DNA from: Termitomyces sp. T153
Lineage: Eukaryota > Basidiomycota > Agaricomycetes > Agaricales > Lyophyllaceae
NCBI GenBank assembly: GCA_018296165.2
Contig: JACKQL020000128.1
Coordinates: 61,673-125,672, forward strand
Direction: 5' to 3'
Length of the DNA stretch: 64,000 bases
In this document: positions 1-12,357 of the stretch, piece after piece
Layout: the number at the start of each line of letters is the position of its first letter
Numbering within the stretch: position 1 is the stretch's first letter
Translations under genes and position numbers: made by a program
The notes under the pieces: model-generated
Told to the model about the DNA's origin: nothing
The model's database searches: none
What the model saw: only the letters and a program-made list of their open reading frames with translations

Positions 1-3000
1 CTTGGGATCAGTCATGACCCGTGTCGATATGAAACAAATATTGTGGTACACGTGTACAAGAAGACAGAGTCAACGAATCAGGTCGTTCCAGCCGTCGAAA
101 CAAGGCGTATAAAACGTTAGAGAGGCATTCCCCCGACATGAATGCACCCTATAACATGATACCTGCGCGATCAATGTCAAGTTCAGCCATGCAAAGAAAA
201 TGTGATCACGCTCACCATGATCGGCCATCATAGGCGAGACCACAACCATGATCGATCCTTTGTGGTCCTCGTCAACAGGACTAAGTCTCTAAAAATTACC
301 AGCGTTTCAACAAGACGATTTATACGACGTTAAGAATGCCTACTTCTCTGACTCGGAGAGCATGGAGGTGACCGCCAATAGGTTTATACGGATGGTACTT
401 GCACGATCGAAGGGCACTGTAAACCTGAGAGGGTATTTTTCCAGGCGAAGGACAATCCAGCGGACTGGAACTATGAATTGGATGGATTCCCAGCCTGCGC
501 AAGGCATTGTTTCGAGACTGAACGAAGCGGTCCATGTAATGCATAGATAATGAACAACGAAGTCTTTGACAGTCGACGTGCCTTTGTGGAATATATCACC
601 GGCTTATCCTTCCCACACAGAATTCGGACACTCCCGATTACATTTCAGATGATTTGCCGTGGAGCTTCTTGTCCGATGGAAATGTTGCCTGACCGATTTT
701 GTCAGGCTGATCTCCCTTTTAGTGAGGACATTCGGAGCGGAGACATACAGCTTTCCTTCTCATCGATCAAGCCTGAGTGGAAAAGAAAGTAAGACCAGGT
801 GAATTCACACGGGTGGACTTGAACAGATGTGACATGATCATGTACCACCTTGTCAACATGATCATGTCCTACCTTGTCAAATTCACAAGGATGGATATAG
901 AAGATTCCGTCTTGGTGCTTCGACTGTGGCGCCAATTGCCGGAAATGAATCCCCGTGCAGTTCCCTGTGTGCTTCCAAGAATGTAACGACGGGGAACTTA
1001 TAGGATCTGTCCATATTCCATAGTTTTGGTCGAGAGCCAATCAAGCCCTTCGGTATCACCAGCTAAAGATGGTCCTTACCGGTGCAGTGAGAAGATGCCT
1101 CTATCTTCACCAGTTTCTCTCAATGTCATAACAAATGTTTGGCACAAGGTGCACGATGTTTTCAACGAAGTGCTTTCTTTGAGCCTCTATCGAAGACCGA
1201 CGTTGACGAGAGTTTTTGCGTCCACAGTCCGACTCGGATTCATCGGCATGAGAATAGGGGCAGAGGCTCCGTCTGTTTCGACAAGAAACATGATCTAGCA
1301 AAGACAATAAAGACTTTTTCGTCACACATCGTAGATAATAGTGATCGTTCTATGATCCGGAGGCACCATCTACACTATGTAAGGTTAGCTGAGAATGTGA
1401 AGGCAGGGTCTTCAAAGAACGCGCTTCCATTGGCGTGGGAAATCCACAAAACATCATGCACCAGACGAAGGCCGCCGAAGACTTTTAAGGGTGTATGGTC
1501 AACTTCCTGTAACGGACGCCCATGATGGCCGTCGCGATCTTATCAGTATCGCATAGATACTGAAGTCAACCAGGGTCGATCGAGCGGCAGTTGGGAGTCG
1601 TCGACGACGCCCGGAGAATCGTGATGCACAAGAGAGCAATCACAAGATACAATAGAAGAACACGATGAGCGAAAAAATATTGATCGTCATTATATTCTTG
1701 GTAGAGAACTATGTGGTCGAGACGGGATGAAGATATTTAGAATAACAGGAAACTCGGGAAAGATCTAGAAGGATAGATATGGGTCAGTGTAGGTAAAAAT
1801 GATAGATTGCATCGTCTCTCAATATGAAAGAACTTGGAGAAAGATCAAACGATAAAGGGACAGAATGACAGAACGATCAATAGTGCTGCAACAAGCGACG
1901 AAATACCCAAATACCTATGCGCGGCTTCCGGCTCGCGACAAAGATTTGACCCGGCACAGTTTGAACGAAGATTGAGTCAAGGAGTGGGATCTGGCGGACC
2001 TCAATTTCGGTGTAGCAGCAGGGTTGGTTCTTCAACGTTCTATGACACGAATATCCTTCCAGCTGACGATGCCGTCGCCCATAGCCGACTTGAGCCCATG
2101 CAACCATGACATTGACAAGTGATGTCGAGTTCGAGAAAGAAAAAAAAAACGAATGCAAATCCAACACCAGAAAAAACTACGAAATTATCAAGGAAAAGGC
2201 AGGAAATCGGCTCGATGTTGAAGGATGCGGTGCGGCCATGGATGTGATTTGACCGCGGTCTGTCCTTGGAGTTTTGGCTTCGAGGATGTCGATTATGCAT
2301 TGTTGTCAAAGCAGGAGCACGAGAGTACTAAGGATGAGCGGCGTTAGCATGTGTGGAGAAGGGCATGATGTAAAAAACGGAGGAGGGAAATGGTGGTGTG
2401 TTTCGATGCGAACGAAGGCATTTTCCCAAGAAGCGGAATACAGGGGATCAGATACTCACGCGCATGCAGTGCCTTCTGAGTCAACAGATCCCAAATCGGA
2501 AAGATGATCATTGCTCGACGGATTCTGATGTACCGCCGCCGGCACCTCGCAGTCCTTGCTGTTGTTTGAGAACATCCATATATATATTGCATGAATTATA
2601 CCTATTTTCGTCCCGTCAGAGACTCTTGCTGAAAGTTTGATCAAAAAAAGGGAGTTACTCATTATATTCAGTTCATCGTCACAGGGGAGGAATAAGCTTG
2701 TCATGATGAGGTGAATGCGCGTAGAAAAACCATGCTCCAACGATTAACCTATATTGTGGGAAGCTGGCAAAAGTCGACCTCGAATTTGGCACGGATTGTG
2801 TGTCAAAATGGCCGGTCCGGACTCCGGGCTAACCACCATGACCATCTTGCCACTCAACCTCTCCCTCAACATTAACAATGACTCGAACTTGGTTTCAGGG
2901 TTATGGTACTGTCTCTACTTATAAATACAGAAAACAACGTCTTTGCCTTCGGTATATGCATGAAGCTGAGTGTTTTGGTTGATCCCTCGACGATTCATAC

Positions 3001-3620
3001 TGGTCCTGGTCTCACGGATCTGTGTTCCCGTTTCCATCCTCGGGTAGTGTCTCTAGAACCTCTTCACTAGCTTTTGTGTGCTCTCATCTATCCGAGAACT
3101 TCATCATGTTTTTCTGTTTCTGTTTTATCTCGTTCGAGGCATCGAGGGAGTTGGTTGTTCTTCACTTTCCGTGATGAACAACAACTAATAGTTCTTGACG
3201 CTGTAGTCGTTGGATTAGAATGTTGGTGATTGATGTTTCATATATGTCAATTCATGCGTCGTTTTACAACAGCGATGGTCTACCGACATCGCTGTTGGTT
3301 AGTGTTAGTAACCTTCTGCGTCCATCTTCATACATACTTGATCCCTAATCAGCCATTGAATTATAGATCGGGTTAAGATGTTCTGTCACAGATATTTACG
3401 TACGTACGTACTTATGTCTTCTGCCCATGTTGCTTGATGAGCTTCGTTCTTCATTACCTCCCTTGTCGTCGATCCTTGTCCTATTCACAGATATGACACG
3501 GACAAAAAGGATAGCCTTTCACTCATTTTCAGCGTGATTGATATTTATCCAGTCTTCAGCATACACCAAATACAGTTGGAAACCGCGGGCAGATGTCTAA
3601 GGCTCGACGTCATTGTCATC
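1..3620. other. Region without a supportable gene
   Basis: Only short open frames occur on both strands and none gave me a family match. Small features seen: a duplicated CATGATCATGT-type motif with a following CTTGTCAA around 833-880, poly-A runs near 2140-2160, and a TACG microsatellite at about 3396-3411. Broken gene remnants comparable to the F-box relic next door could be present but I could not prove any. Confidence 0.5.
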
Positions 3621-3623
3621 AAA

Positions 3624-4945
3624 TTAGAACATGATATTCAGACCTCTGTCCACGCAGTTACCCAAAATCAAGAGATCACGACTGTAGCCTTTCGAATGGA
3701 GTTTCGTAGAATCTCCCTTATCCCCATAATATGTCGACTGTTTCAACCTCACAAGAGTAAGAGTGGACGGCCGATTCTCTTCCCTCTGCCTGTTGTTATC
3801 CCAGCGGGAAGTAACCATTTTTGAGACAACATAATCAGAGGTATTCACAAACAAAATCAAGTGTTGTTAGGTTAGGAAGAGGATGATCATTAATATCCTT
3901 CTCGTAATTTGACGTCAGATGTTGAAAGAACGGGTCTGATTGACTCGACGAGGTTCAAAGACCTGAGTTCGAGAGCAAGGCATTTGCAGGAAAGTGAGGT
4001 AACTTTCCTACTGTGAACTCTCTGGTAATTCTATTCTATTCTGGCGTCTTAACATCCTAATATAGCCGAGATAAGTGAGATTGCAATTGCGACCGTTCGC
4101 ACAGATGATAAACAGCATAGCAAGTGGATCTTGATTTGAGGCATAAGAGTCCTGGAATAGGTAAAGCGTGCGGAGTGAAGGTAGAAAGAGGTGATCCAGG
4201 AAGTCTCTTGCATTCGGACCGTACTCGATATTGAGTACGTGGACGGCGGGAAGGATTACAATAAAAAAGGGAATAGCGTTTACGGGAAAGAAAGTCCGGA
4301 AGGACACCATCTCGATCACTGGACAATTTTGAATGAATCTAGTATCTCGTCGTCAATTTTGAATGAATTTAGGCATTCGTCGATACCTATCGTAATGGAC
4401 CGGAAAGTGTTCCAGAAAACATTCGCAATGTCCGAAGGGAAACATTTCCAATGGATTGTAGCAAGATTGTTTAGCGTTGCCAGTTTTGGGATGATGCGGC
4501 GTTGACCTAAATACCAGCTGGAGTGATGAACTGAGATCGTAACCGGTGCCACTTGAGTTCGAGCAAGCATCAACTCCGAAAACATACTTGTATCCAACCA
4601 AAACGATATTACCTCCCAGCGATCATAGTAGAGAATTGGAGTTTTTGCACCGAATACGAATATACCCGGGACAGGAAATTAAGCGATAGGGGACAACTTC
4701 GCGAACGCTTCAGCAAGATTATGAGGATTGCGAGCTTCTTGTACGAAAGGTTTGTATCAGTGGAGAGGCCGAACCTGGAATCGAAGGATAGGCAGAGACA
4801 ATGTGATGTCTCTCCAAGAGTGGCAGATCCGGCAGATAAGCATGGGTGAATTATCTTCGTGGATTCGCAAGGGAACACCTAATTCTCGGCAAACACAAAC
4901 AATGAGTATTTTACAAAGTATCTCTGGCGGAAGGTGATGAGAATG
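3624..4945 (-). pseudogene. Broken F-box / leucine-rich-repeat-like protein gene
   Basis: Reading the minus strand from 4945 down, an F-box-like start (LPPEILCKIL, then RICHSWRDITLSLP) lies at about 4939-4790. It continues in another frame with a segment typical of mushroom F-box proteins (LSYKKLAILI, LKRSRSCPLSLNF, about 4755-4675). A further frame gives RWEVISFW and APVTIS (about 4620-4330). Next come LRR-like LPAVHVLNIEYGP and FLPSLRTLYLF (about 4250-4150), and a C-terminal-like stretch with MVTSRW and CVDRGLNIM (3860-3624). Function in the living family: substrate receptor of an SCF ubiquitin ligase. What is seen: at least three frame changes with no convincing introns at the breaks and no in-frame ATG before the F-box, hence pseudogene. 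The family assignment rests on motif resemblance only. Unusual introns could rescue some of the frame changes. Confidence 0.55.
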
Positions 4946-5709
4946 CTGTTCAATGTCACATGCGCACCAAAGGTTTGTCTATCTGCATTGATGGTCTATA
5001 CGTTCCAGTACCAGGAAGCGAAATGCCTACGTGGTCACCGGTCATGTTTTGGTTCATAGGGAATATCGAGTATGGATGGGGTACAAAGTTGCCGTTCGGA
5101 AGCACGACGAGAACGTGAGGGAAGTGGAATGACACAAGACCACAGAAAACGAAGAAACAAGAAGTGATTGAGGGTAACAACAGTGGAGTGAATCAGAAGG
5201 ATGGTTTGAATTGATTAACACGGTTGCGACGCTGGCCTCGCCCGCATTGCTAATGGTCCAGGCTGATATCACTGGCATCATCTGTCCCTCTCGATCAAAA
5301 TGTACGAAGAAAGATGGTTTGAAAAGGGCTGTGGGCCCCTGACATCAGGAACCATCACGATTTCACGTTGGATTGACGTCGTGTAAGTCGTGATTCTGAT
5401 ACTGCTGATCCTCCTTTCCTCTACCCTGCTCAATCTACCTCTGCCAGATAAGCTTGAGATTTTGAGCTCAAAGGAAAGAAATCACGAGCAAAGATACAAT
5501 GGGACATGCCGGCCTGTATTAAGCTTCAGTTCGTGAGGAAGCTCGTTGAGATCAAGGATCAATCTGATTCAATCACAATGGGTGGCTTGGTCACTCGTAT
5601 CAAACTTGCCCGTGCGAGCATGATACCAAAGCTGGACCTGCGGAAACAAATACAATTTAAAAGGACGTCTGGTATCCCACTGTGAAGGTAACTTGGGAAC
5701 CCCCAGCCA
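4946..5709. other. Intergenic, no gene recognised
   Basis: Short open frames only. It lies between the upstream end of the F-box relic (minus strand) and the start of the DUF6534-like gene (plus strand), so it should hold the promoter of the latter. I see no clear TATA box close to 5710. Confidence 0.4.
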
Positions 5710-7633
5710 ATGATGTCGAACTCGGATAAGGTTTACGCACCATTTGTGGCAGGCATGTAGTTTCGGATGAACCTATGCCCTCAACCTCTCATTCTCTTTT
5801 GTCTAGGATGTATGACCAGCTTTGCGTACGGAGCTCTATGTGCGAAATCTGTTCTTCGCCTGACTTCCCGTCTCAGACTTTTTGGAATTACGTGCTCACA
5901 AACAGCATTTTACTTCCGTGGATATCCTAAAGATCACAGGTTTCTGAAGATACTTGTGAGTCGTCACGTTTACTTGTAGATCTATCAAAGGACATTTCAC
6001 CTTGGCAGGTGGCATTTCTCTTGTGAGTTTGCTTTCATCGTCATTTTGTCATGGGCTATTGTGACACGTATAAGCATCCTTGAGGTTGTACATGTTGTAT
6101 TTCTCGCGCAAGCATTGCACCATGGCTACATCACATCGAAGAGCCTCATAGGACTACCAACAGAACCAGGACTAATCATTGATGAGTGAGCAGTGCATTA
6201 ACAATCGCGTTTGAGGAAGTAGGTTAATTATCCTCTTAGACAAACAGCAGTACGCGAACTGAATTGATACGTTCAATATAAGCACTAAAGAAATGGGTGG
6301 ACGGTTTACAGCTTTCTATAACAACAACCGTATGTATGCATTCAGTTCCTGGCCCGCTTATGTGTTCACTCTAGTAAACTAGATCATCTTGACAGCTTTA
6401 GTTCAATTGTGTGTTCTCATCCATTCGGCTCTAGGTATGTCATCGGACCTAATCATACATACTTCCTAGCTTCTATGCATGGAGAATATACCAGCGTCAG
6501 AGGACTCATCTCGCTCATTATCCCTCGCCTTACTCGGCACTTTTCAGTCAGCAAGAGTCACTACTATCAGAGGCTCATTGTTCTTGTTATTGTATGCGCC
6601 ATTTCAACCCGATTAATATCTCTGAAAGCCTTAGATTGTTTCTCAGGTCGCAACATCTCTTGGCGAATTCTGTAAGTTGCCATCTTCATTACACAGTCCC
6701 TGTCTGTGGACATTGACCTACTTACAGGTTCTGCATTGAGTAAGACAACCTTTTTTTTCACTTGGGTCTTAATGTAGATTCATGGTCCATCTTTTAGTAA
6801 CGAATATTTTCCAGTTGGTGTTCAACAATTTATAATCTCACGTCACCAGACATCATGATGATCTTGAATACTTTGAACAGATACGGCTCTCCCCTACTGG
6901 ACAGCATGAGAGAACCATTGACAAGTGTAGGTCGAACCAAGTCTTTGAGATGTAGGTTCAATTGATAGCCATGATAGAAATCTCTCTCAGTTAGCCTGGC
7001 CCTGTCTATCACCTGCGACGTGACCATAAGCCTATCGCTTGCCTATTTCCTAAATAAGATGCGCAGCGGATTCAGAACGTATGTTTAATTTCTGCGGATC
7101 CTTCAACATATCGCAAGCTTGACTTGTATTTACTGTTACACAAGGTCTGAACATGTGATTAACCGTCTAATTACGTTCAGGAAAGTTCCAATCAACCCAT
7201 CTGTCTGAGGAATTGTAATTGAGTTGGAACCAATAGTATAAGCATTGGGCTTTTGACAAGCGCAGTTGCTGCATGTTCGCTCCTTGCAGTGAGTGATATT
7301 ACTGTATATATCTGCCGTGTGTTTTCTACTGATTTTTACTTTAGTTCTACCTGGCTCCTGCAACGAGTCTCCTTTATTCCTGTATGTCTTTAGCGAGCTA
7401 TACCTTTTACCTTTACGTTTACATTAGTATCTCTTTCGCCAGTTTTTATCGTGGTCAACGGAAAATGTTGGCGATGTCATGTACACTCAATCTCCTCCTT
7501 TGCTGAACTAATTTCTTGTGCAACAGTCTACGTCAATTCTATGCTGGTAAGCATGCTACTATGCTCGCACGAAGTACCTTACAGCATGATTACGATATGT
7601 AGGTCATGTACGTGCACCTCCGTTGTCTCATGA
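5710..7633 (+). CDS. DUF6534-like multi-pass membrane protein (many small exons)
   Basis: A basidiomycete integral membrane protein of unknown function. Exons I can join in frame: 5710-5752, 5807-5825, 5877-5955, 6009-6022, 6075-6185. They give PFVAGCMTSFALFGITCSQT, then FYFRGYPKDHRFLKIL, then VAFLFILEVVHVVFLAQAL. A second in-frame run is 6383-6408, 6470-6495, 6548-6591 and 6635-6671 (LTALVQFFYAWRIYQLSKS, then RLIVLVI, VSQVATSLGEF). Family-typical pieces follow: SEHVINRLIT (7146-7175), GLLTSAVAACSLLA (to 7288), YLAPATSLLYS (7345-7380) and VYVNSML (7526-7546). These match the family order: YPKD after the first helix, VQxFxAWRIY mid-protein, INRL then a helix, and a C-terminal YVNSML. The junction between 6185 and 6383, the exons between 6672 and 7520, and the exact end are not resolved. 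The first intron seems to start with GC rather than GT (AG|GCATGT). The gene looks largely intact. Confidence 0.65.
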
Positions 7634-8744
7634 AAAAGTTACTCATGTTACGACTAATGTGCTAGGTTGAACTCTCGTGCAAAGATTCGCGGACTATTTC
7701 AGGGAATACAAGCATTCTCGCTGGAAGACCACAGTACCCGTTTAGCACATGTTTGAAAGTCTTATCCTGTCTAGCAAAAAAATTGCAGATCATCTGGAGA
7801 AAGTCAAGTAAAAATACGTATTTGCAACAATTCAGAGCTCAGTCTCCTACAGAGTACTTGCCTCTATAAATCAGCCTTTTAATCCAGTAGACATATCTGG
7901 AGAACGGGAGCGAACAGGGAGCGGAGAGTCTAAGATGAACGAAACGGAACTAAACAATAAACATGTGCCTAAACCTCTTTTGTAACATGCACAATCTCCG
8001 GGACTGAGCAATGCTCCCTGATTTACAGGAAGTCCTGTTCAAAGAAAATGCCATAGAATACTACGAATGAGTGATGTTGGGAGATGAGATGTTTGCCAGC
8101 GGCTAAGAAAAGAACTTTGAGATTTCTTCAAACGGCCGAGATACGGAGAAGGCATGAGGGGCGATGTACTGTCACTCGTCCTTGAATACCTCAGGCCCAG
8201 ACGACACCAAGATACAGATCAACACTTTACCCGATCAAACAGTCAAATTCTTGAGAAGTTGATATGCCCTTGTACCTGAGGATAATGGTAGAGAGGGACG
8301 AAGGTATTCGTGCTGAAAAAGTCGAGAGTCTTTCGATTTCATACGTTGAAAACATGTCAAAGTACATTGGTATGAAATATGCGCACCCTATCACAAAGGG
8401 GTCTGTCGCGTCTGTGTTTATGTCGCGTTTGTGCTGATACCTTTAGTCTGTCTCCGGACACGACTGGGGCTAGGATTGCCTGTTGAGGTATCGATCGCTG
8501 AAACACAACTTGTCAATTGTCCTTCCCTTTCTATTCCTTGGGCAAGAGTGACTTATTCCCTTCACGAGGGGGAGACTCCGTATCTTGAGAGAGGACGACC
8601 GTGAAGGCAGTTTGTAATCCTAGCGCAAGAAACTTAAAAACATGCTTTACGCACATCTGTAGATTACACTTCAATCGCTTACATGGCATCGAACACGTAC
8701 AAAGCACGGTAGACATCCGCAATCGAGAACTAAGAATTGGAAAT
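7634..8744. other. Intergenic, no gene recognised
   Basis: Lies between the 3' ends of the DUF6534-like gene (plus) and NAA10 (minus). Both genes converge here, so it should hold two 3' untranslated regions. I found no coding motif on either strand. A multi-exon gene with short exons could be missed. Confidence 0.4.
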
Positions 8745-9595
8745 CTAGATGTCTTTCAACTCGAGCCGCATCGATAATGCGTCCTCTCCATCGCCATCTA
8801 CATCACCGCCAGGACCATCAGCTCATCATGAAAGCAAAGAAACAGACAGAAAATCTGAACTCACAATACTTCTTCTCGACCTTGGCAACCTCAAACCCAA
8901 GCGTGTCTCTATATAACCCAATCGCGGCCTTATTACTCTTCCTGACATGCAACGACACGTACTCAGCCTTATAGATTTCCTTCATCGCTTGTTCTGCTCC
9001 CTCTAACAGTTAGCATCGACTCTTCGAGACGAAAATGAAACGTACGAGAGAGAATCATCAATTTTTTCGCAAGCCCCAACCTACGATACGATCTAAGTAC
9101 TGAAATTGAATTGACGTGCCCATGTACGGGTTGTGGTTCGTTTTCGTTTTCGTTTCGTTCTTCTCTGTACCCACCACACGCAACGTATCAGCCCTCGCGA
9201 GAAAACAGCAGGTGGAGGGGAGAGACACGTACATTTTCGCAAGCACGTACCCCACGATTCTCCCCTTATGATCCTCGGCGACATACGAAATTTGCGGCCA
9301 TGTCATCGCGTGGTATATCCCTACACCACGCATACAAATACAATCAACAACCAGTATTTTGCGCTCGAACGTAGAAGAGAAGAGAACGTACAAAATTTCA
9401 TCACATAGTTCTCAGGCAGGTTTTGCAGATTCGCGGCCTGCATACCCATCATGTCATCCACCTGAATCCGTCATCAATATTGAACAGGGTCCACGATATT
9501 AAACCGTACCACTGAAATCCACAAGCCGAACATGAGATTGGAGATATAAGAGTAGATAAAAGCACGGACCGTACCCTCGCCAGTCTTATGTTCAT
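8745..9595 (-). CDS. NAA10: N-alpha-acetyltransferase catalytic subunit NAA10/Ard1 (NatA)
   Basis: Catalytic subunit of the ribosome-bound NatA complex. It transfers acetyl from acetyl-CoA to the N-terminal amine of nascent proteins starting with Ser, Ala, Thr and similar residues. Six exons join in one frame: 9595-9575, 9461-9392, 9320-9233, 9164-9046, 9002-8865, 8797-8745, giving 162 aa. Seen in order: [72 protein letters not shown] (RRLGLA is the R/QxxGxG/A acetyl-CoA loop), [36 protein letters not shown]. Length and motif order fit Ard1 from yeast to man apart from a short C-terminus. A low-complexity acidic ENENENE stretch lies at the start of exon 4, where other species also have an acidic loop. 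The start ATG is the only one that gives the family N-terminus. The partner NAA15 is not in this window. Confidence 0.93.
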
Positions 9596-10021
9596 TTTGG
9601 TAAGTAATTGGGGTTCGGGAACAGGGTCAAATGAGAGGGAGATGACGATAGTTAAACTTGCCGTGTGGATACAAAATCGATCATATTTTGTAGAAAGTAT
9701 TACATAATTATGTACTTGGCATATTTCACGTCAAATATTCGCTAACTCGGCGCTTACATCTCTAGTCCTCACTTGGTAATCACTTTTCGAATGGTTGTTA
9801 CAGATCAGCCGCACTACTCACGAGTTGGAATGTTCATCTATAAAATCATTTCCAAGTCCGCCATGCACATTTTGTGACGCTAGGTAGTAAGTAGTACATC
9901 TGATTCTCTTGCGCAAGTTTCGTTTGACAGCATGATCTGTGAAAACGAAATCGAATTCAGATATTCAAGGCAACTAATGATCCCAGATGGAAAACAAGAT
10001 AACCCGATTTTGGCATTGTTA
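9596..10021. other. Intergenic upstream of NAA10
   Basis: No coding motif is seen. It holds the NAA10 promoter (minus strand reading) and the 3' flank of the tRNA-Leu gene. An AT-rich stretch with ATTACATAATTATG lies near 9700, but there is no clear TATA box at a fixed distance. Confidence 0.4.
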
Positions 10022-10103
10022 TGATGAGAGGGAGATTCGAACTCCCGCCCCCGAAGAGACCAGATCCTTAGTCTGGCGCCTTAGACCGCTCGGCCATCTC
10101 ACC
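10022..10103 (-). tRNA. tRNA-Leu (anticodon AAG)
   Basis: Read on the minus strand, a full 82-nt cloverleaf folds. The acceptor GGTGAGA pairs with TCTCATC (one G-T pair) and the discriminator base is A. A D-arm carries an A-box-like TGGCCGAGCGG. The anticodon stem CCAGA/TCTGG encloses the loop CTAAGGA, so the anticodon is AAG. A long variable arm follows (TCTCTTCGGGGGC), then a T-arm GGGAG, TTCGAAT, CTCCC. The long variable arm and AAG anticodon identify a class II leucine tRNA reading CUU. There is no intron. CCA is not encoded, as expected in eukaryotes. The immediate 3' flank (10021 downward) has no T-run of four within the first bases that I would call a sure RNA polymerase III stop. Confidence 0.95.
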
Positions 10104-10896
10104 ATACGATCTGCTCTCCAGTCTGGTAATGTAGGATTTTGAATCGTATAGTCGGGACACCCGGAAAAATGCGGGCAACCGAAGTGTGGCCGAGGTGGAT
10201 TCAGAAGAGATTAAAGTATATAAAATTTGGCAGTTGCATTATCAACATGGACCGGACGCCGTTGCAAGTAACTCAAGGACTAATATCGTGACATAAGGCT
10301 AGAACGAGGCATTGGAGACGTTAGTAATTAGAAAGGTCCAATGGGTAGCCTTCGAGGAGTATATCGAAAGCCTATTGGCACGCGTAAGGACCTCGGTACG
10401 GTTACGACATTTACGGTAGGCATGGACTCGAGTTGGACTGTAGTCTAAGAAGGAAAGGAGAGCGTCCGTGGAGCGAATCTCCTTGAGATTTAGTGGACAA
10501 CGGGTATATATCCCAGCTGTAGCGTTGAGAGAAAGTGGTTTGATTACAACAAGCTAGACACAGGGATTTTTACGGTGGAGAATTCGAAACCAAAACTGGA
10601 TCGGCCCGGAGACGACTCCCTGACCAAATACTGCCACACAACGCGGGTGTCTTGACAACGGACAGGCCAGAGACTTCTTTGACTTTTCTTTTTTCGTCGA
10701 CTATGTTCCTGCCGTCATACAAATTGCCACGGACTTTTTTCATCTTGTTCTTTCAGCACACCCGTAACAAACGCGTGTCCCACCTTATAACGCTCAGTAG
10801 CTGTGAACTGAGCTGAAAAAGCCCCCGCACGCGTCTCTACTTTGTGTTGGACTTATTTGGGATCTGGAAATTGCATTACGAATTAACATACCTGAT
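10104..10896. other. Intergenic / upstream region of the SH3 gene
   Basis: No coding motif is seen. A pyrimidine-rich stretch (CTTTGACTTTTCTTTTTTC, about 10678-10697) is typical of fungal promoters and lies about 200 bases before the SH3-gene ATG. TATATAAAATTTGG occurs at about 10217-10230, too far from that ATG to be its obvious TATA box. Confidence 0.4.
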
Positions 10897-12357
10897 ATGA
10901 TGGCTCTTGCATCATACAACGAAATATCATGTACGTCCTCCCATTCCTCGCTCGAACTTTGACCTGATCATTGTCTTTTTTCAGCGCCGCACTCCCATCA
11001 TCAGGGTACGATCTCGAACACTTTACCGTTGATCAACTCGTTTCTTATTGTTATCTGCCCAGGACCTACTACGACCTCCACTAACGTCAATTCACCAGGT
11101 GAGTGGAAAATCTCGTGTGACTATCACTCGGGTCAATATCTATGATATTAACATTATCCTACAGATGACCTTGAACGTCGCCCGCTTTCTATCTGTCTCG
11201 ATATACCACCATCATCATCACCGTTTCCATCACCCTCGTCGTCGTTCTTATCACCTCCTGTCCTAGGCGACCACGAGTTTGCGATGCGCCCGCCGCCTCC
11301 AGGAAACTCGGCACGCAAAGGAAGTTTAGTCTGCGGTGGAAATGTGAACGCGAATGGGACTTTGAACGGGGACAAAGAGGAAGGGAAGATGTCTATCTAT
11401 ACAGAGCCAGCGAAGTCGATCGAGTCGCCACCATCTGAGTCGCAGACGATTTACATACCACCAACGACCGCCATACCTTCCACGGTGCCAACACCAACAC
11501 CTGCCCCACAGCCACTGGCTGCCGATTCCAATGAACTTATACGACCTCCAGCGACACCCACACATTCTTTCATCTCCACTACTGCAACCCCATATACAAC
11601 GATCCCCTCGCCCGTCCCGTCGCCGTCCACGTCCACCAGCACTACACAAAGCAACCCACCGATGCCAAACCGACACGCCCCTCCATCCCCCGCCACATCC
11701 CATCGTCTATCTTCCATGTCAACATTCTCCACCCGTTCTCACACCCCCGATGCATCCACCACCGTCTCCCGCGCCGTCTCCATCCACCGCTCCCCACGTA
11801 CATCAGCAAGTATGAACCAGCTCACCGCGGCAGAAACGGTGAAAATTCAAGACCCAATACCCAGAGCGCTCATACACGTCCGGGACTTTGCATTCGACAA
11901 GATGGATGAGCGGTTCTGCGGGGCGGGTGCGCTTGCTCCACGAGCGAATCATCTGGCGATTTTGCATCGGAAGCTTGCGGGGCTGCCGGATGATGACGAC
12001 GAAGAAGAGGCGGGTGGGAGTCAATATGATGAGCACGATGTGGATGTAGATGAAGTGTGGGAGGAGATGGATTCCGATCGTGACGGTGGGAATGAGGATG
12101 AGGAGGAAGAACCGCTGTATCCGGGCCTGTATCGTGCGATGTATGCGTTTGAGCCCGAGGGAACGGCGGAGATGGCGTTGGTGGAGGATCAGATTGTGCG
12201 TGTCGTCGGAAGGGGCGGGGGTGTAGGTTGGGCGGTCGTGGTTGATGAGAGTACGGGAATCGATGGGGATGGGGAGCCGAGGCATGCGTTGGTGCCCGAG
12301 AGTTATTTGGAAATGTTCAAATTGGATTGGGAGAATGAGAATGAGGAAAAGGCGTGA
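10897..12357 (+). CDS. SH3-domain adaptor, NAP1-binding protein 2 (NBP2)-like
   Basis: Predicted cytoplasmic adaptor. Four exons join in frame: 10897-10930, 10985-11005, 11063-11098, 11165-12357 (427 aa). The N-terminal ~330 residues are low-complexity, rich in Ser, Thr and Pro (for example SPFPSPSSSFLSPP and RPPPPGNSARKGS), with an acidic DDDDEEE run. One SH3 domain sits near the C-terminus: LYRAMYAFEPEGTAEMALVE (the ALYDF position reads AMYAF), then GWAVVV and HALVPESYLEMF. The single SH3 with AL-like start, GW and VPESY, plus the acidic stretch before it, resembles yeast Nbp2, which links the phosphatase Ptc1 to MAP kinases. That role is inferred by resemblance. The codon for the last residue overlaps a strong donor (GC|GTGAGT). 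An acceptor near 12448 would replace the stop by about 14 further residues, so the C-terminus has two possible forms. The start is the first of two tandem ATGs. Confidence 0.75.

Noticed and set aside
320..1525. Cluster of 60-128-codon frames at the left end
   Set aside because: No motif, no consistent splice joining, and frames on both strands overlap; not enough to call a gene.
9058..9408. Overlapping open frames of 87-111 codons on both strands
   Set aside because: They are by-products of NAA10 exons 2-4 and introns. The spliced minus-strand model explains the conserved residues.
10170..10215. tRNA-Ser/Leu-like A box (GTGGCCGAGGTGG) just upstream of tRNA-Leu
   Set aside because: The rest of a tRNA is missing; at most a short relic.
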